DNA of 35,419 nucleotides from Alphaproteobacteria bacterium WMHbin7 (GTDB lineage: Bacteria; Pseudomonadota; Alphaproteobacteria; Rhodospirillales; WMHbin7), in the NCBI GenBank assembly GCA_002753155.1, contig PDZW01000030.1, forward strand, positions 1-35,419, written 5' to 3'. The notes beneath the pieces were generated by a model that saw nothing but the letters and a program-made list of their open reading frames with translations, was not told where the DNA came from and ran no database searches. The position numbers and the translations under genes are program-made. This document shows positions 1-8,536 of the stretch, one piece after another (the stretch's first letter is position 1; every line of letters starts with the position of its first letter).

Positions 1-47
1 GATTCAAGTTACAAGGATGAGGGGGAAGATGATGGATTGTTCGAATC

Positions 48-608
48 ATGAGCAAGGCATTTACCAAAGAATCGGAGACCTCGGAAGAGGAGGAACTGCC
101 CGAGGTGCTTCCACTTCCTCCGGGCTTCAAGAACTATATGACGCCCAAGGGGCATGCGCGCCTGGAAGAAGAACTGCACCGGCTGTTGCGCATCGAGCGC
201 CCCAAGGTGGTCGAAGTGGTTTCCTGGGCGGCGGGCAATGGCGACCGCTCGGAGAATGGCGATTATATCTATGGCAAGAAGCGGCTGCGCGAAATCGACA
301 AGCGCATTCGGTTTCTGACGAAACGCCTGGAAGCCGCCGAGGTGGTCGATCAGAAGCAGCAGAAGATGCGCGATCGGGTCTTTTTCGGAGCCAGCGTCAC
401 CTATGTCAACGGCAGGGACGAGGAATGCCGTGTGCGCATCGTCGGCGTTGACGAGGCAGGGGTGGAGCAAGGCGACATCAGTTGGATTTCACCCATTGCC
501 CGGGCACTGCACAAGGCGATGGTGGGCGATGTGGTCAAGCTTCGCACACCTGCGGGCCTCGAAGAGATCGAGGTCGTCAAGATCGAGTATGTGGACTCAG
601 GCGCTTGA
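48..608 (+). CDS. greB: Transcription elongation factor GreB
   Basis: A 186-residue GreB/GreA-family protein. Such factors enter the secondary channel of RNA polymerase and stimulate cleavage of backtracked RNA. The N-terminal coiled coil spans about residues 35-105 and has the family tip motif GDRSENGDYIYGKKRLREI, whose acidic residues support cleavage; the YGKKRLREID stretch favours GreB over GreA. The C-terminal FKBP-like domain (about 110-183) has the usual DEAGVEQGDISWISPIARAL and VGDVVKLRTP segments. The protein has roughly 25 more N-terminal residues than E. coli GreB, acidic and Ser/Glu rich. The ATG at 48 is the only good start because an in-frame stop lies at 30-32; no strong ribosome binding site is next to it. 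It stands alone, convergent with the molybdoenzyme operon. Confidence 0.93.
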   Translation: MSKAFTKESETSEEEELPEVLPLPPGFKNYMTPKGHARLEEELHRLLRIERPKVVEVVSWAAGNGDRSENGDYIYGKKRLREIDKRIRFLTKRLEAAEVVDQKQQKMRDRVFFGASVTYVNGRDEECRVRIVGVDEAGVEQGDISWISPIARALHKAMVGDVVKLRTPAGLEEIEVVKIEYVDSGA

Positions 609-648
609 GGGGCAGATATGGAGCGCAGCGACTGGCGCGTTGAGCGCC

Positions 649-666
649 CGCGCGAATTTTCGCGCG
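649..666. terminator. Possible bidirectional hairpin between convergent genes
   Basis: A perfect 8-bp inverted repeat, CGCGCGAA / TTCGCGCG with a 2-nt spacer, lies between the stop of greB (608) and the stop of the convergent soeC-like gene (710). There is no long T-tract on either side, so it is at best a weak or Rho-assisted terminator. The assignment rests on the palindrome and its position only. Confidence 0.35.
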
Positions 667-709
667 TAAGCCTAGGGGCGCAGCCCCGCACGGCGCTTGA
701 GTGCAGATA

Positions 710-1690
710 TCAACTCGCCCTTTGATAATAGACATTCTGCACATGGCGGCCTTGGGCGAAGAACAGCCAGCGTTCGGCCAAAAGGCCCAGATACTGGATG
801 GGCAAGGCTGCGATCAGGGCGGGCAGGTAGCGGTCGGCCCAACCCGCCAGCAAGAGGGCCGAGGGGGCGGCAAAGCCAAAGACCAGCATGAGGGCGGTCA
901 TCCAGTGCAGAATCTCGGGGTGGACATGCGTGAAGAATTCCATGGTGTTGAACGAGCGGCCCATGAAGCCCTGGCTCAGTTGCCTTATATGGCCGTGATG
1001 CACCCCGATGGCGGATTTCATGCTGAAGGGGGCGGGCAGATGCTTGTTGCGCCATAGGGTAAAGCCCTTGGCGGCAAAGGCCGCCAGGGTGAACAAGGCG
1101 GCCCAGCCCGCCAGGAAGTCGCGCAAGAGGGCGTTTTCGAGGGCGGCGATGATGGCCGCTGCCGCAAAGCCCGAGGAAAGCCCCATCAACGTATAATTGA
1201 CCACCGTCCAGGGCGTTGCCCATTCCTTGATGAAGCGGATGCAGGCATAGATCATGCCGGTGGTGATGAAAAGGAAAGCGGACGCTCCCGCCAGCAGGAA
1301 ACCGACGGCCATCGACAAATCCAGATTCTTCTGGTTGCCGAAGGTGATGAGAACGGGGGTGATGTCGAACCAGTGGATTAGACCGTAAAGGGCCGCCAAG
1401 CCCATGCAGGCGGGAAGCAGCAGAACCTCTCTGGACAGCCAGGAGGTGCGCCAACGCATGATTGAGCGCATGCCGCGTTCGGGGTGCGACAGATGAAAGA
1501 ACGAGGCGATCAGCCCGAGGCCCAGCAGAACCAAAGCCACGGCGCTGCCCTTGGCGTAGAAATCGCCGCTGTCCTGCTCGAAGCCGCTGCCGATGACGAA
1601 ATAAAACTGCCCGGCCACCAGAGCAATCAGCAGGCCTTGGCCCATGCCGATCAGGGTAGTAAGGAAAAGAACCGAGAAAGCGGGTTTCAT
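710..1690 (-). CDS. soeC: DmsC/SoeC-type membrane anchor subunit of a molybdoenzyme
   Basis: A 326-residue hydrophobic protein with about eight predicted membrane helices, beginning MKPAFSVLFLTTLIGMGQGL. It has the features of the DmsC anchor family: an early GQGL segment and an SFFHLSHPERGMRSIMRWRTSWLSRE-type loop (about residues 65-90). In this family the anchor binds quinone and links the cytoplasmic catalytic dimer to the quinone pool. It is the last gene of the three-gene operon, 14 nt after the ferredoxin subunit. In the SoeABC interpretation it would pass electrons from sulfite to quinone; a DMSO-reductase-like enzyme would run the other way. The family is clear; the substrate is inferred from subunit sizes and the missing Tat signal on the large subunit. 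Confidence 0.75.
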   Translation of the reverse strand: MKPAFSVLFLTTLIGMGQGLLIALVAGQFYFVIGSGFEQDSGDFYAKGSAVALVLLGLGLIASFFHLSHPERGMRSIMRWRTSWLSREVLLLPACMGLAALYGLIHWFDITPVLITFGNQKNLDLSMAVGFLLAGASAFLFITTGMIYACIRFIKEWATPWTVVNYTLMGLSSGFAAAAIIAALENALLRDFLAGWAALFTLAAFAAKGFTLWRNKHLPAPFSMKSAIGVHHGHIRQLSQGFMGRSFNTMEFFTHVHPEILHWMTALMLVFGFAAPSALLLAGWADRYLPALIAALPIQYLGLLAERWLFFAQGRHVQNVYYQRAS

Positions 1691-1704
1691 GGCGGCGTCT
1701 CTCC

Positions 1705-2442
1705 TTACCAGCTCGTGACGTCATCAAGGAAGGGATCGGACAGCTGCGGCCTTGGCAACTCGCCTTCCTTCAGAAGCGGATTGTCGGCCCGCATCAATTC
1801 GTCGTCATGGATGACCAGCTTGGTCTTGCGCCTTGGCAGATAGTGATTGGCCGGCTGCGTGCCCATCTCGGGCATGATCTGGAAACCCGCATTGTCGCGA
1901 ATGGCCTGCGACACCTCGCTGGTTGGGTTGGAAATGTCGCCGAACGAACGCGCACCCGCCGGGCAGGCCAAAACGCAGGCGGGCTTCCTGCGCTCTTCGC
2001 TCAGGGTTTCGTCGTAGATGCGATCCGCGCACAGGGTGCATTTCTTCATGACACCTTGCTTGGTGTCGAATTCGCGTACGCCGTAGGGGCAGTTCCACGA
2101 GCAGTATTTGCAGCCGATGCACTTGTCGTAATCGACCAGCACGATGCCGTCTTCCTCGCGCTTGAAGCTGGCCCCGGTGGGGCAGACGGGCACACAGGGC
2201 GGATCCTCGCAATGCAGGCAGCTTTTGGGGAAATGGATGGTTTCCGTGTGCGGGAATTCGCCCGCCTCGAAAGTCTGGACGCGGTTGAAGAAAACGCCCA
2301 GCGGATCGGCGCCGTAGGGATCGGTGTCGGAGAGCGGACCCGCCCAGCCCGAGGTGTTCCATTCCTTGCAACTGGTGACACAGGCGTGGCAGCCCACGCA
2401 GATATTGAGATCGATGACGAGGGCGAGTTGCTTTCTGGACAT
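1705..2442 (-). CDS. soeB: Four-cluster ferredoxin subunit of the molybdoenzyme (SoeB/DmsB-like)
   Basis: A 245-residue electron-transfer subunit. It carries four cysteine groups typical of DmsB/PsrB/SoeB proteins: CVGCHACVTSC near residue 16, CLHCEDPPCVPVC near 75, CIGCKYCSWNC near 108, and CTLCADR with a later CVLACP. Together these bind four [4Fe-4S] clusters that wire the molybdenum site to the membrane anchor. There is no signal peptide, so it works in the cytoplasm. The gene starts 3 nt after the stop of the catalytic gene, and the AGGAGG ribosome site lies inside the end of that gene, suggesting coupled translation. Subunit type is certain; the soeB name follows the operon-level interpretation. 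Confidence 0.8.
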   Translation of the reverse strand: MSRKQLALVIDLNICVGCHACVTSCKEWNTSGWAGPLSDTDPYGADPLGVFFNRVQTFEAGEFPHTETIHFPKSCLHCEDPPCVPVCPTGASFKREEDGIVLVDYDKCIGCKYCSWNCPYGVREFDTKQGVMKKCTLCADRIYDETLSEERRKPACVLACPAGARSFGDISNPTSEVSQAIRDNAGFQIMPEMGTQPANHYLPRRKTKLVIHDDELMRADNPLLKEGELPRPQLSDPFLDDVTSW

Positions 2443-2445
2443 GGC

Positions 2446-5346
2446 TCAGCCCTCCTTGCTGCCAGCGAAGAAATTGCGCACCCGCTTGGTGAAGGGAATC
2501 ATACCGGGCAACGCTCCCTTGGTCTCGAAGCGGGGCCAGGTTTCCTCGGGCTCGTGCGGATCGGCCTTGTAGACGCGCACGCGCACATCGTACCAGGCGG
2601 CCTGGCCGGTGACCGGATCGGAATTCGAAATCGGACTGTCCTTGCCCTTGGCCGGGCAGGGAATTTCCTCGTTGATCAGGTGATTGAGCAAGAAGCCCTT
2701 CTTCGATTCATTGGCATCGGGCTTCAAGCCCCAGTTGCCCGAGCCCTTGCCGATGGCGTTCCAGGTCCAGACCGTGCCGGGTTCGACCGATTCCGAGAAT
2801 CTGGCCCGGCAGCGCACCTTGCCCCAGGGGCTTTCCACCCAGATCCAGTCGCCGTCCTTGAAGCCGTTCGAGTGGCCCACCTTGGGATGCAAGAAGAGGT
2901 AATTGTCGGTGTGAATCTGGCGCAGCCAGGCATTCTGCGAATCCCAGGAATGATACATCGCCATCGGGCGCTGGGTGATGGCGCTCAAGGGATATTGGAT
3001 GGGATCGCTATAGCGCCATTCCAGGGGCGCATAATAGAAGGGCAGCGGGTCCATGAAGGTTTTGATGCGCTCGCGCAGATGATCGGGCGGCTGGCGTCCC
3101 TTGGTCTTGCCAAGGGCGGCCAGACGGAACTTTTGCAGCACCTCGGAATAGACATGCAGCAAGATGGGTTCGTCGTAGCGGATCAGGCGATGGTGGCGCG
3201 CCCACTGCAGATAACCTTTGTTCCAGTTGCGCATATATTGATAGCTGCGCGGCAGTTCGTAATGGAAGTGATTGTCGTTGCGGGCATACATGTCCCATTG
3301 CTGGGGATTGGGCTCGCCCGACATGAAGCGTTCGCCCCCTTTGCCGCGCCAGCCGGCCAGAAAGCCGATGCCCGAGCCGGGTTCGGTCTCGTAATTGACG
3401 ATGAAATCGGGATAGTCGCGGAATTTGCGCTCACCCTTGGCGGTCACGAAGGCGGGCAGCTTCAAGCGCGATCCCAACTCGATCAGCACCTCCTGGAAGG
3501 GCTTTGAATCGCCGGAAGGCGGCAGAACGGGAATGCGCACGGAATCGACCGGGCCGTCGAATTCGGAAATCGGACGGTCCAGAAGGCTCATGACGTCGTG
3601 GCGCTCGAGATAGGTCGTATCGGGCAGCACCAGATCGGCGAAATCCACGGTTTCGGAATGGAAAGCGTCGCAGACCACCAGGAAGGGAATCTTGTAGGAA
3701 CCGTCCTCGGCCTTGTCGACCAGCATCTTCCTGATTTCGACCGTATTCATCGACGAATTCCAGGCCATGTTGGCCATGAACAGCATCAGCGTGTCGATGG
3801 GATAGGGATCGCCCCGCCAGGCATTGGTGATGGCGTTGTGCATGAGCCCATGCACCGACAGCGGATATTCCCACGAAAATCCCTTGTCCAGGCGCACCGG
3901 CCCGCCTTCCTGATCGACGAACAGATCATCCGGTTCTGCGGGCCAGCCCAGCAGCATGCCTGCCAGCGGTTCATTGGGCTGTACCGCCTCGGGGCGCTTG
4001 GGCGGCTTGGCGCAAGGCGGAATGGGACGCGGGAAGGGGGCGCGGTGCCTGAAGCCGCCGGGCCGATCGATGGTGCCCAGAAGGGTCATCAGGATGGATA
4101 GGGCGCGAATGGTATGAAAGCCGTTGGAATGGGCGGCCAGGCCGCGCATGGCGTGGAAGGCCACCGGATTGCCGGTGACGGTGTCGTGTTCCTTGCCCCA
4201 GCAATCGGTCCAGGCGATGGGCAGTTCGATCTTGTGATCCCTGGCTGTCACGCCCATTTCGTGGGCCAGGCGCCGGATGGTGTCGGCGGGGATGCCGGTA
4301 ATGCCCTCGGCCCATTCGGGCGTGAAGGTTTTCACGCGGTCCTTCAGCAATTGGAAGGCGGGCTTGACCTTGCGCCCGTCGGCAAGCTTGTAGCTTCCCA
4401 GCAGGCGGCCCTCGGTGCCGGGCTTGCGCGACGGTGTGGGCTGATCGGAAGCCAGGTCCCACCACAGCTTGTTCTGCGGATCGAAACAGCCCGGATCGAC
4501 CGGCTCGCCGGTGCGCACGAACAGGCCGAACTCGTCCGACTCGTCGTTCTGATCAACCAGTTCCGCCGAGTTGGTGTACTGAATCAAAAAGTCGCGGTCA
4601 AAGAGGCCCAGTTCGATGGTCTCGTGAATAAGCGCCAGGAATAAAGCGCCATCGGTGCCGGGGCGGATGGGCACCCATTCGTCGGCGATGGCGGCATAGC
4701 CGGTGCGCACCGGATTGACCGCGATCACGCGCCCGCCGCGCTTCTTGAACTTGCCGAGCGCTATCTTCATCGGGTTCGAGTGATGGTCCTCGGCGGTGCC
4801 GATCATGATGAACAGCTTGGCGCGGTCGAGATCGGGACCGCCGAATTCCCAAAACGAGCCGCCGATGGTGTAGATCATGCCGGCCGCCATGTTGACCGAA
4901 CAGAATCCGCCATGGGCGGCATAGTTGGGGGTGCCGAACTGCTTGGCGAACAGGCCGGTCAGGGCCTGCATCTGATCGCGTCCGGTATAAAGGGCGAATT
5001 TCTTGGGATCCGTGGCGCGAATGTGGCCCAGTCGCTCTTCCAGCATCTGGAAGGCTTCGGCCCATTCGATGGGCTCGAACTGGCCGCTACCCCGCTCGGC
5101 CCCCTCCTTACGCTTCAGGGGTTTCAACAGGCGACCCGGCGAATATTGCTTCATGATGCCCGAAGCCCCCTTGGCGCAGATCACGCCCTGATTCAGGGGA
5201 TGGTTCGGATTGCCCTCGATATAGCGCACCTCGCCGTCGCGCAAATGTACGCTGATGCCGCAGCGGCAGGCGCACATATAGCAGGTGGTCGTCTTGACTT
5301 CCGAGCGTCCCTGAGCGGAGTCGCAGGCGTCGCGAGGGTCTTTCAT
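2446..5346 (-). CDS. soeA: Molybdopterin oxidoreductase, probable cytoplasmic sulfite dehydrogenase large subunit
   Basis: A 966-residue member of the DMSO-reductase/CISM family. The N-terminal [4Fe-4S] site is C22-x2-C25-x3-C29 with C57 in GVICAKG. Molybdopterin-binding domains follow, and a C-terminal beta-barrel domain is seen around residues 800-900 (HTDNYLFLHPKVGHSNGFKDGD, IWVESPWG). There is no twin-arginine signal, unlike exported DmsA, PsrA or TtrA, so the enzyme should face the cytoplasm. That, the operon order A-B-C and subunit lengths of about 970/245/326 residues fit the SoeABC sulfite dehydrogenase of purple sulfur bacteria as I recall it. I prefer the ATG at 5346 over 5358 because GGGAG lies 6-7 nt before it. 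Another cytoplasmic CISM enzyme cannot be excluded without alignment. Confidence 0.65.
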   Translation of the reverse strand: MKDPRDACDSAQGRSEVKTTTCYMCACRCGISVHLRDGEVRYIEGNPNHPLNQGVICAKGASGIMKQYSPGRLLKPLKRKEGAERGSGQFEPIEWAEAFQMLEERLGHIRATDPKKFALYTGRDQMQALTGLFAKQFGTPNYAAHGGFCSVNMAAGMIYTIGGSFWEFGGPDLDRAKLFIMIGTAEDHHSNPMKIALGKFKKRGGRVIAVNPVRTGYAAIADEWVPIRPGTDGALFLALIHETIELGLFDRDFLIQYTNSAELVDQNDESDEFGLFVRTGEPVDPGCFDPQNKLWWDLASDQPTPSRKPGTEGRLLGSYKLADGRKVKPAFQLLKDRVKTFTPEWAEGITGIPADTIRRLAHEMGVTARDHKIELPIAWTDCWGKEHDTVTGNPVAFHAMRGLAAHSNGFHTIRALSILMTLLGTIDRPGGFRHRAPFPRPIPPCAKPPKRPEAVQPNEPLAGMLLGWPAEPDDLFVDQEGGPVRLDKGFSWEYPLSVHGLMHNAITNAWRGDPYPIDTLMLFMANMAWNSSMNTVEIRKMLVDKAEDGSYKIPFLVVCDAFHSETVDFADLVLPDTTYLERHDVMSLLDRPISEFDGPVDSVRIPVLPPSGDSKPFQEVLIELGSRLKLPAFVTAKGERKFRDYPDFIVNYETEPGSGIGFLAGWRGKGGERFMSGEPNPQQWDMYARNDNHFHYELPRSYQYMRNWNKGYLQWARHHRLIRYDEPILLHVYSEVLQKFRLAALGKTKGRQPPDHLRERIKTFMDPLPFYYAPLEWRYSDPIQYPLSAITQRPMAMYHSWDSQNAWLRQIHTDNYLFLHPKVGHSNGFKDGDWIWVESPWGKVRCRARFSESVEPGTVWTWNAIGKGSGNWGLKPDANESKKGFLLNHLINEEIPCPAKGKDSPISNSDPVTGQAAWYDVRVRVYKADPHEPEETWPRFETKGALPGMIPFTKRVRNFFAGSKEG

Positions 5347-5682
5347 GTCGTCTCCCATCCGGGCCAGATTTCTTTTGGCGGGTCTTTGCCCGCCTCACGA
5401 GGCCCATGTCCTTCCGCCCCCTTATATTAGATTGCGGTAATTTAATAAAGCCCAAATCAGCCCAGCCCCTGGACCTTGGTGCCATGCCCTGGCCGCTCTC
5501 CTCAAAGGTGGGTGTCGGATGTCACTAAAATTCTCTCCTGCCCTTCCGATGATATAATTCCCTTTCACCTAATCCCTACTTTTCCTTGCCAATCATTCTA
5601 GGCACCTATAATGATTTTAAAGGGGAAGGCACTTTACGTTGGTGTAGAATTACGCCAATCGATGGGTGTGGGAGGGCAGGAA
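5347..5682. other. Divergent intergenic region, soeA / diguanylate cyclase
   Basis: This 336-nt gap separates the divergent soeA operon and the GGDEF gene. It is more AT-rich than its surroundings and holds no convincing gene. Two exact TATAAT hexamers occur on the plus strand (5553-5558 and 5607-5612). I saw no clear FNR-, Crp- or ModE-type palindrome. Confidence 0.5.
5586..5612 (+). promoter_or_regulatory. Candidate sigma-70 promoter of the diguanylate cyclase gene
   Basis: TTGCCA at 5586-5591 and a perfect TATAAT at 5607-5612 are separated by 15 nt. The ATG at 5611 overlaps this -10 box, so it would lie upstream of the transcript start. This supports translation beginning at 5683. The short spacer is a weakness. 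Confidence 0.4.
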
Positions 5683-6900
5683 ATGCAACTAGGGAGGCAA
5701 GATCCCTATGTGGCCGCTTTTAACGAGCTGGTGAAACGGGTGTTTGGCGATTTAACCGTTACCCAGATCCAGGACCTGCTGTTCTTTCACCAGCACACGC
5801 CGCTGGTTGCGCGCCGCCGCGCCATGCTGATCATCTCCCGCGTCCGCATGGTCTCCGCTGTTTTCGCGCTGTTGACCCCGGTGTGGATTGTCGTCGACAT
5901 GCTGATTTTCTCCTGGCCGCTTTGGGGCGAGTTGGCGGCGTTGCGCTTGGCCGCAACCCTGGCCTTTGCCCTTCTGGCCTTTGGTTTTCGCACTTCGGAA
6001 AGTGTCGGCGCGGCGCATCGCGCCCTGTTCTGGCTTTTGGCCGTGCCGACATTGTTCTTCCTGATCTCGCACCCTTTGATCGGCAGTTCCAACCTGTCGG
6101 GTCCGGCGGCGGCAGTGGCGACGGGCTATGCGTTCCTGCCCTTCGTGATGGTGGCTGGGCTATCGGTCTTTCCCATCACGGCGCTGGAAGGCGCTTTGTT
6201 TGCCGCCCCCATGATTCTGGCCCAGGTTGGCGTTGCCTTTTACGGCGATATGAATCTTTTCTCGTTCAGCTCGCTTTTAGGGGCCTTGTGGCTTCTGCTC
6301 GTGCTTTCAACCGTGGCGACCCTGGCCGGCATGAGCCAGTTGCATTTCATGATGGCCTTGGTCAATCAGGCGTCCCACGACGGCCTGACCCATGGATTCA
6401 CCCGCCGCGTCGGCGAGGAATTGTTCGAACTGCAGTTCGGCCATTCGGTGCGAACCGATACGCCGCTGTCTTGTGTTTTCATCGATCTGGACAATTTCAA
6501 ACGGGTCAACGACCGTTTCGGCCACGAGGAAGGCGATCGCATCCTGCGCAAAGCGTCGGATGGCATCCGGAAATGTCTTCGTCGCGGCGATGTGATGGTG
6601 CGTTGGGGCGGCGAGGAATTCGTCATCATCATGCCGCATACCGACTGCACGGGCGCCTTGACGGCTGCGATGCGCATGCGCGGCCTTTCGCTTGGTCTGC
6701 GCCCGGACGGCGAACCGCAGACGGCCAGCATCGGCATTGCCGAGCGCAACAGCGACGCCTGCACCGACTGGCAGCATCTGGTCGAGATGGCCGATCAGCG
6801 CATGTATGCTGCCAAGCAGAACGGGCGCAACCGCATCTGCATTTGCAACGGTGAAATGATCAGCGACGAGACGCCCTTTCCCGGCACACCCGGATTGTAG
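5683..6900 (+). CDS. Membrane diguanylate cyclase (GGDEF)
   Basis: A protein of 405 residues with about six membrane helices in its first 220 residues and a C-terminal GGDEF domain (about 230-395). The active site is RWGGEEF (GGEEF at 309-313), with FIDLDNFKRVND as the metal/substrate segment. An RxxD inhibitory site (RRGD, 300-303) lies exactly five residues before it, so product inhibition by c-di-GMP is expected. The first conserved segment reads HDGLTHGFTRR, a slightly unusual form of the family's DxLTGLxNRR. I choose the ATG at 5683 because GGAGGG at 5671-5676 precedes it by 6 nt and the earlier ATG at 5611 overlaps a likely -10 box. The N-terminal membrane region is a sensor of unknown signal. 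Transcribed alone. Confidence 0.88.
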   Translation: MQLGRQDPYVAAFNELVKRVFGDLTVTQIQDLLFFHQHTPLVARRRAMLIISRVRMVSAVFALLTPVWIVVDMLIFSWPLWGELAALRLAATLAFALLAFGFRTSESVGAAHRALFWLLAVPTLFFLISHPLIGSSNLSGPAAAVATGYAFLPFVMVAGLSVFPITALEGALFAAPMILAQVGVAFYGDMNLFSFSSLLGALWLLLVLSTVATLAGMSQLHFMMALVNQASHDGLTHGFTRRVGEELFELQFGHSVRTDTPLSCVFIDLDNFKRVNDRFGHEEGDRILRKASDGIRKCLRRGDVMVRWGGEEFVIIMPHTDCTGALTAAMRMRGLSLGLRPDGEPQTASIGIAERNSDACTDWQHLVEMADQRMYAAKQNGRNRICICNGEMISDETPFPGTPGL

Positions 6901-6902
6901 CC

Positions 6903-7583
6903 TCAGATCTTTCTGAGCAGATTGACCCGGGTCGGCTGCTCGAATTCGTATCCCCGCTCGGTTTTGCGCCCCAGGCGCTCGAAGCTGGTCCGAAGCTGAG
7001 ACTCCATGGCATCGACGGCAAGCTTGCGCTCATGATTGGCGCTCACGATACGATCACGAAAGGCCTCGTAATCCTTCATGGTCATCGGGTGCAAAAAAAC
7101 ATGTTCGGTTTCCATGCGAAGTCCGTGTTTTGCAGCCCCCATCAGGGCCTCATAGGCCTGTTTGCGTACCTCGGTTTCATCATCGACGGGCTTTGCCAGC
7201 TCGAAGAAGGCGCCATCCGCCACGGGCTCTGAAATATAGACGATTCCCCCCGGTTTCAGAACCCGCGCGGCTTCTTGCATGGCGCGGTCCATCAGGGCGG
7301 GCGGCACATGATGCAGACTGTTAAAGAAGACCACCAAATCTGCCATCCCGTCGGCCAGAGGCATTGCCTCAGCTCCGCCATCGAGATAGTCCTCGTCGCC
7401 CGCCGGATTGGCGGCGCGCGCCTTGGCCAACTGCTGCGCTTGGCATTCCAGCCCGGTAACGCGAGCACCCCTTGATGTCATCAGGCGGGTCAGGTTGCCA
7501 TCACCTGCGCCGACATCGATGACGCGTTTGCCCGATAGTGCAACCAATTCTTCCAGAACGTCACTGTTGCGTATGAGTCTCAT
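6903..7583 (-). CDS. Class I SAM-dependent methyltransferase (Methyltransf_11 type)
   Basis: A 226-residue protein with the class I Rossmann fold. Motif I is VIDVGAGDGNLTR (residues 20-32), an acidic residue ends strand 2 (GLECQ), and motif IV lies in DLVVFFNSLHHVPP (about 82-95), followed by EAARVLKPGGIVYISEPV. The substrate is not recognisable; the SLHHV pattern is common in small-molecule and quinone methyltransferases. It is the last gene of glgA-glk-methyltransferase, and its ATG overlaps the glk stop as ATGA, so it is probably translated together with glycogen genes. Whether it has a role in sugar metabolism or only shares the transcript is unknown. The 3' end is 3 nt from the convergent GGDEF stop. 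Confidence 0.8.
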   Translation of the reverse strand: MRLIRNSDVLEELVALSGKRVIDVGAGDGNLTRLMTSRGARVTGLECQAQQLAKARAANPAGDEDYLDGGAEAMPLADGMADLVVFFNSLHHVPPALMDRAMQEAARVLKPGGIVYISEPVADGAFFELAKPVDDETEVRKQAYEALMGAAKHGLRMETEHVFLHPMTMKDYEAFRDRIVSANHERKLAVDAMESQLRTSFERLGRKTERGYEFEQPTRVNLLRKI

Positions 7584-8536
7584 GCGTCTCCGATCGGCAG
7601 ATTTGGTAGGCCCAGGAAGGCGGGCAGGGGATGAACCACCAATTTCAAGGGAATGGCCGACAGATAGTCCCGATAGCGCCCTTTATCGGTAAAGCGCGTT
7701 ATCAGGGGCGATCCTTTCAAATAATCCGCCCCCAGCCTGGGCAGAATGCCGCCCGCCAGATAAAGGCCGCCGAAGGCGCCCAGCGTAAGGGCCAGATTGG
7801 AAGCCGTGGTTCCCAGAAAGCCCAGGAACAGCGACATGGCCTCGGTCGAGACCGGGCAATCGCCAGCCAGGGCGCGTTCGGAAATCAAGGCAGGTGTGCG
7901 CGGCGAAGAGGTGCGGCCGTCCAGATGATCCAGAATATCGGCCAGGACGCTGAGGCCCGGTCCGGAAACCAGACGCTCGGCCGAGCAGTGACCGAAGCGC
8001 TTTTCCGCCTCGGCGACAACAAGAAACTCCCGCTCCGTGCGGATCGCCAGCGTGGCATGACCGCCCTCGCCCGCGATCGGCACCCAGCCTTGCTTGCCGT
8101 CGGGCAGAAGGCCCGAGACGCCAAGCCCCGTTCCCGGGCCGATGACGGCGATGGGCGATTCTTTCACGGGGCTTGCGTCGTTGAGCGCCAAGGCGCTTTC
8201 CTTGGGCAGGTGCGGAACTCCCAGGGCCAGAGCGGTAAAGTCGTTCAGGAACTTCTGGCGGCGAACGCCCAGTTGGCGCTTCACCTCAGCTTGGGAAAAG
8301 GCCCAGTGACTGTTGGTGATGTCGATCCAGTCGCCGGTGACTGCGCCGGCAACCGCGAAGGCGGCCTCGTCGAAGCGCGCCCCTTCGGCGTGGCGTGACA
8401 GATAGTCCTTGGCCGCCTCGACGATCCCCGGATAGTTGGCGCAAGCCAGGGTGGCGGGTTCGGTCAGCAGATCGGACCCTGAAACCACGGCGAAACGAAT
8501 GTTGGTGCCGCCCACATCGGCGATCAGTCGGCTCAT
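7580..8536 (-). CDS. glk: Glucokinase (Glk family)
   Basis: A 318-residue glucokinase of the E. coli Glk family, phosphorylating glucose to glucose 6-phosphate with ATP. It shows the N-terminal phosphate-binding motif LIADVGGTNIRFAV, the catalytic-Asp segment KFLNDFTALALGVP, the second phosphate motif GPGTGLGVSGLLP, and GEGGHATLA with its substrate-contact Glu and His. It begins inside the last codon region of glgA (ATGA overlap) and ends with the same overlap into the methyltransferase. Coupling with glgA suggests that it recycles glucose released from glycogen or feeds glucose into glycogen synthesis. Confidence 0.93.
   Translation of the reverse strand: MSRLIADVGGTNIRFAVVSGSDLLTEPATLACANYPGIVEAAKDYLSRHAEGARFDEAAFAVAGAVTGDWIDITNSHWAFSQAEVKRQLGVRRQKFLNDFTALALGVPHLPKESALALNDASPVKESPIAVIGPGTGLGVSGLLPDGKQGWVPIAGEGGHATLAIRTEREFLVVAEAEKRFGHCSAERLVSGPGLSVLADILDHLDGRTSSPRTPALISERALAGDCPVSTEAMSLFLGFLGTTASNLALTLGAFGGLYLAGGILPRLGADYLKGSPLITRFTDKGRYRDYLSAIPLKLVVHPLPAFLGLPNLPIGDA

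Noticed and set aside
1807-3507. Long plus-strand open frame of 566 codons across soeB and soeA.
   Set aside because: It is antisense to two genes with clear Fe-S and molybdopterin motifs, shows no domain, and is expected in GC-rich sequence.
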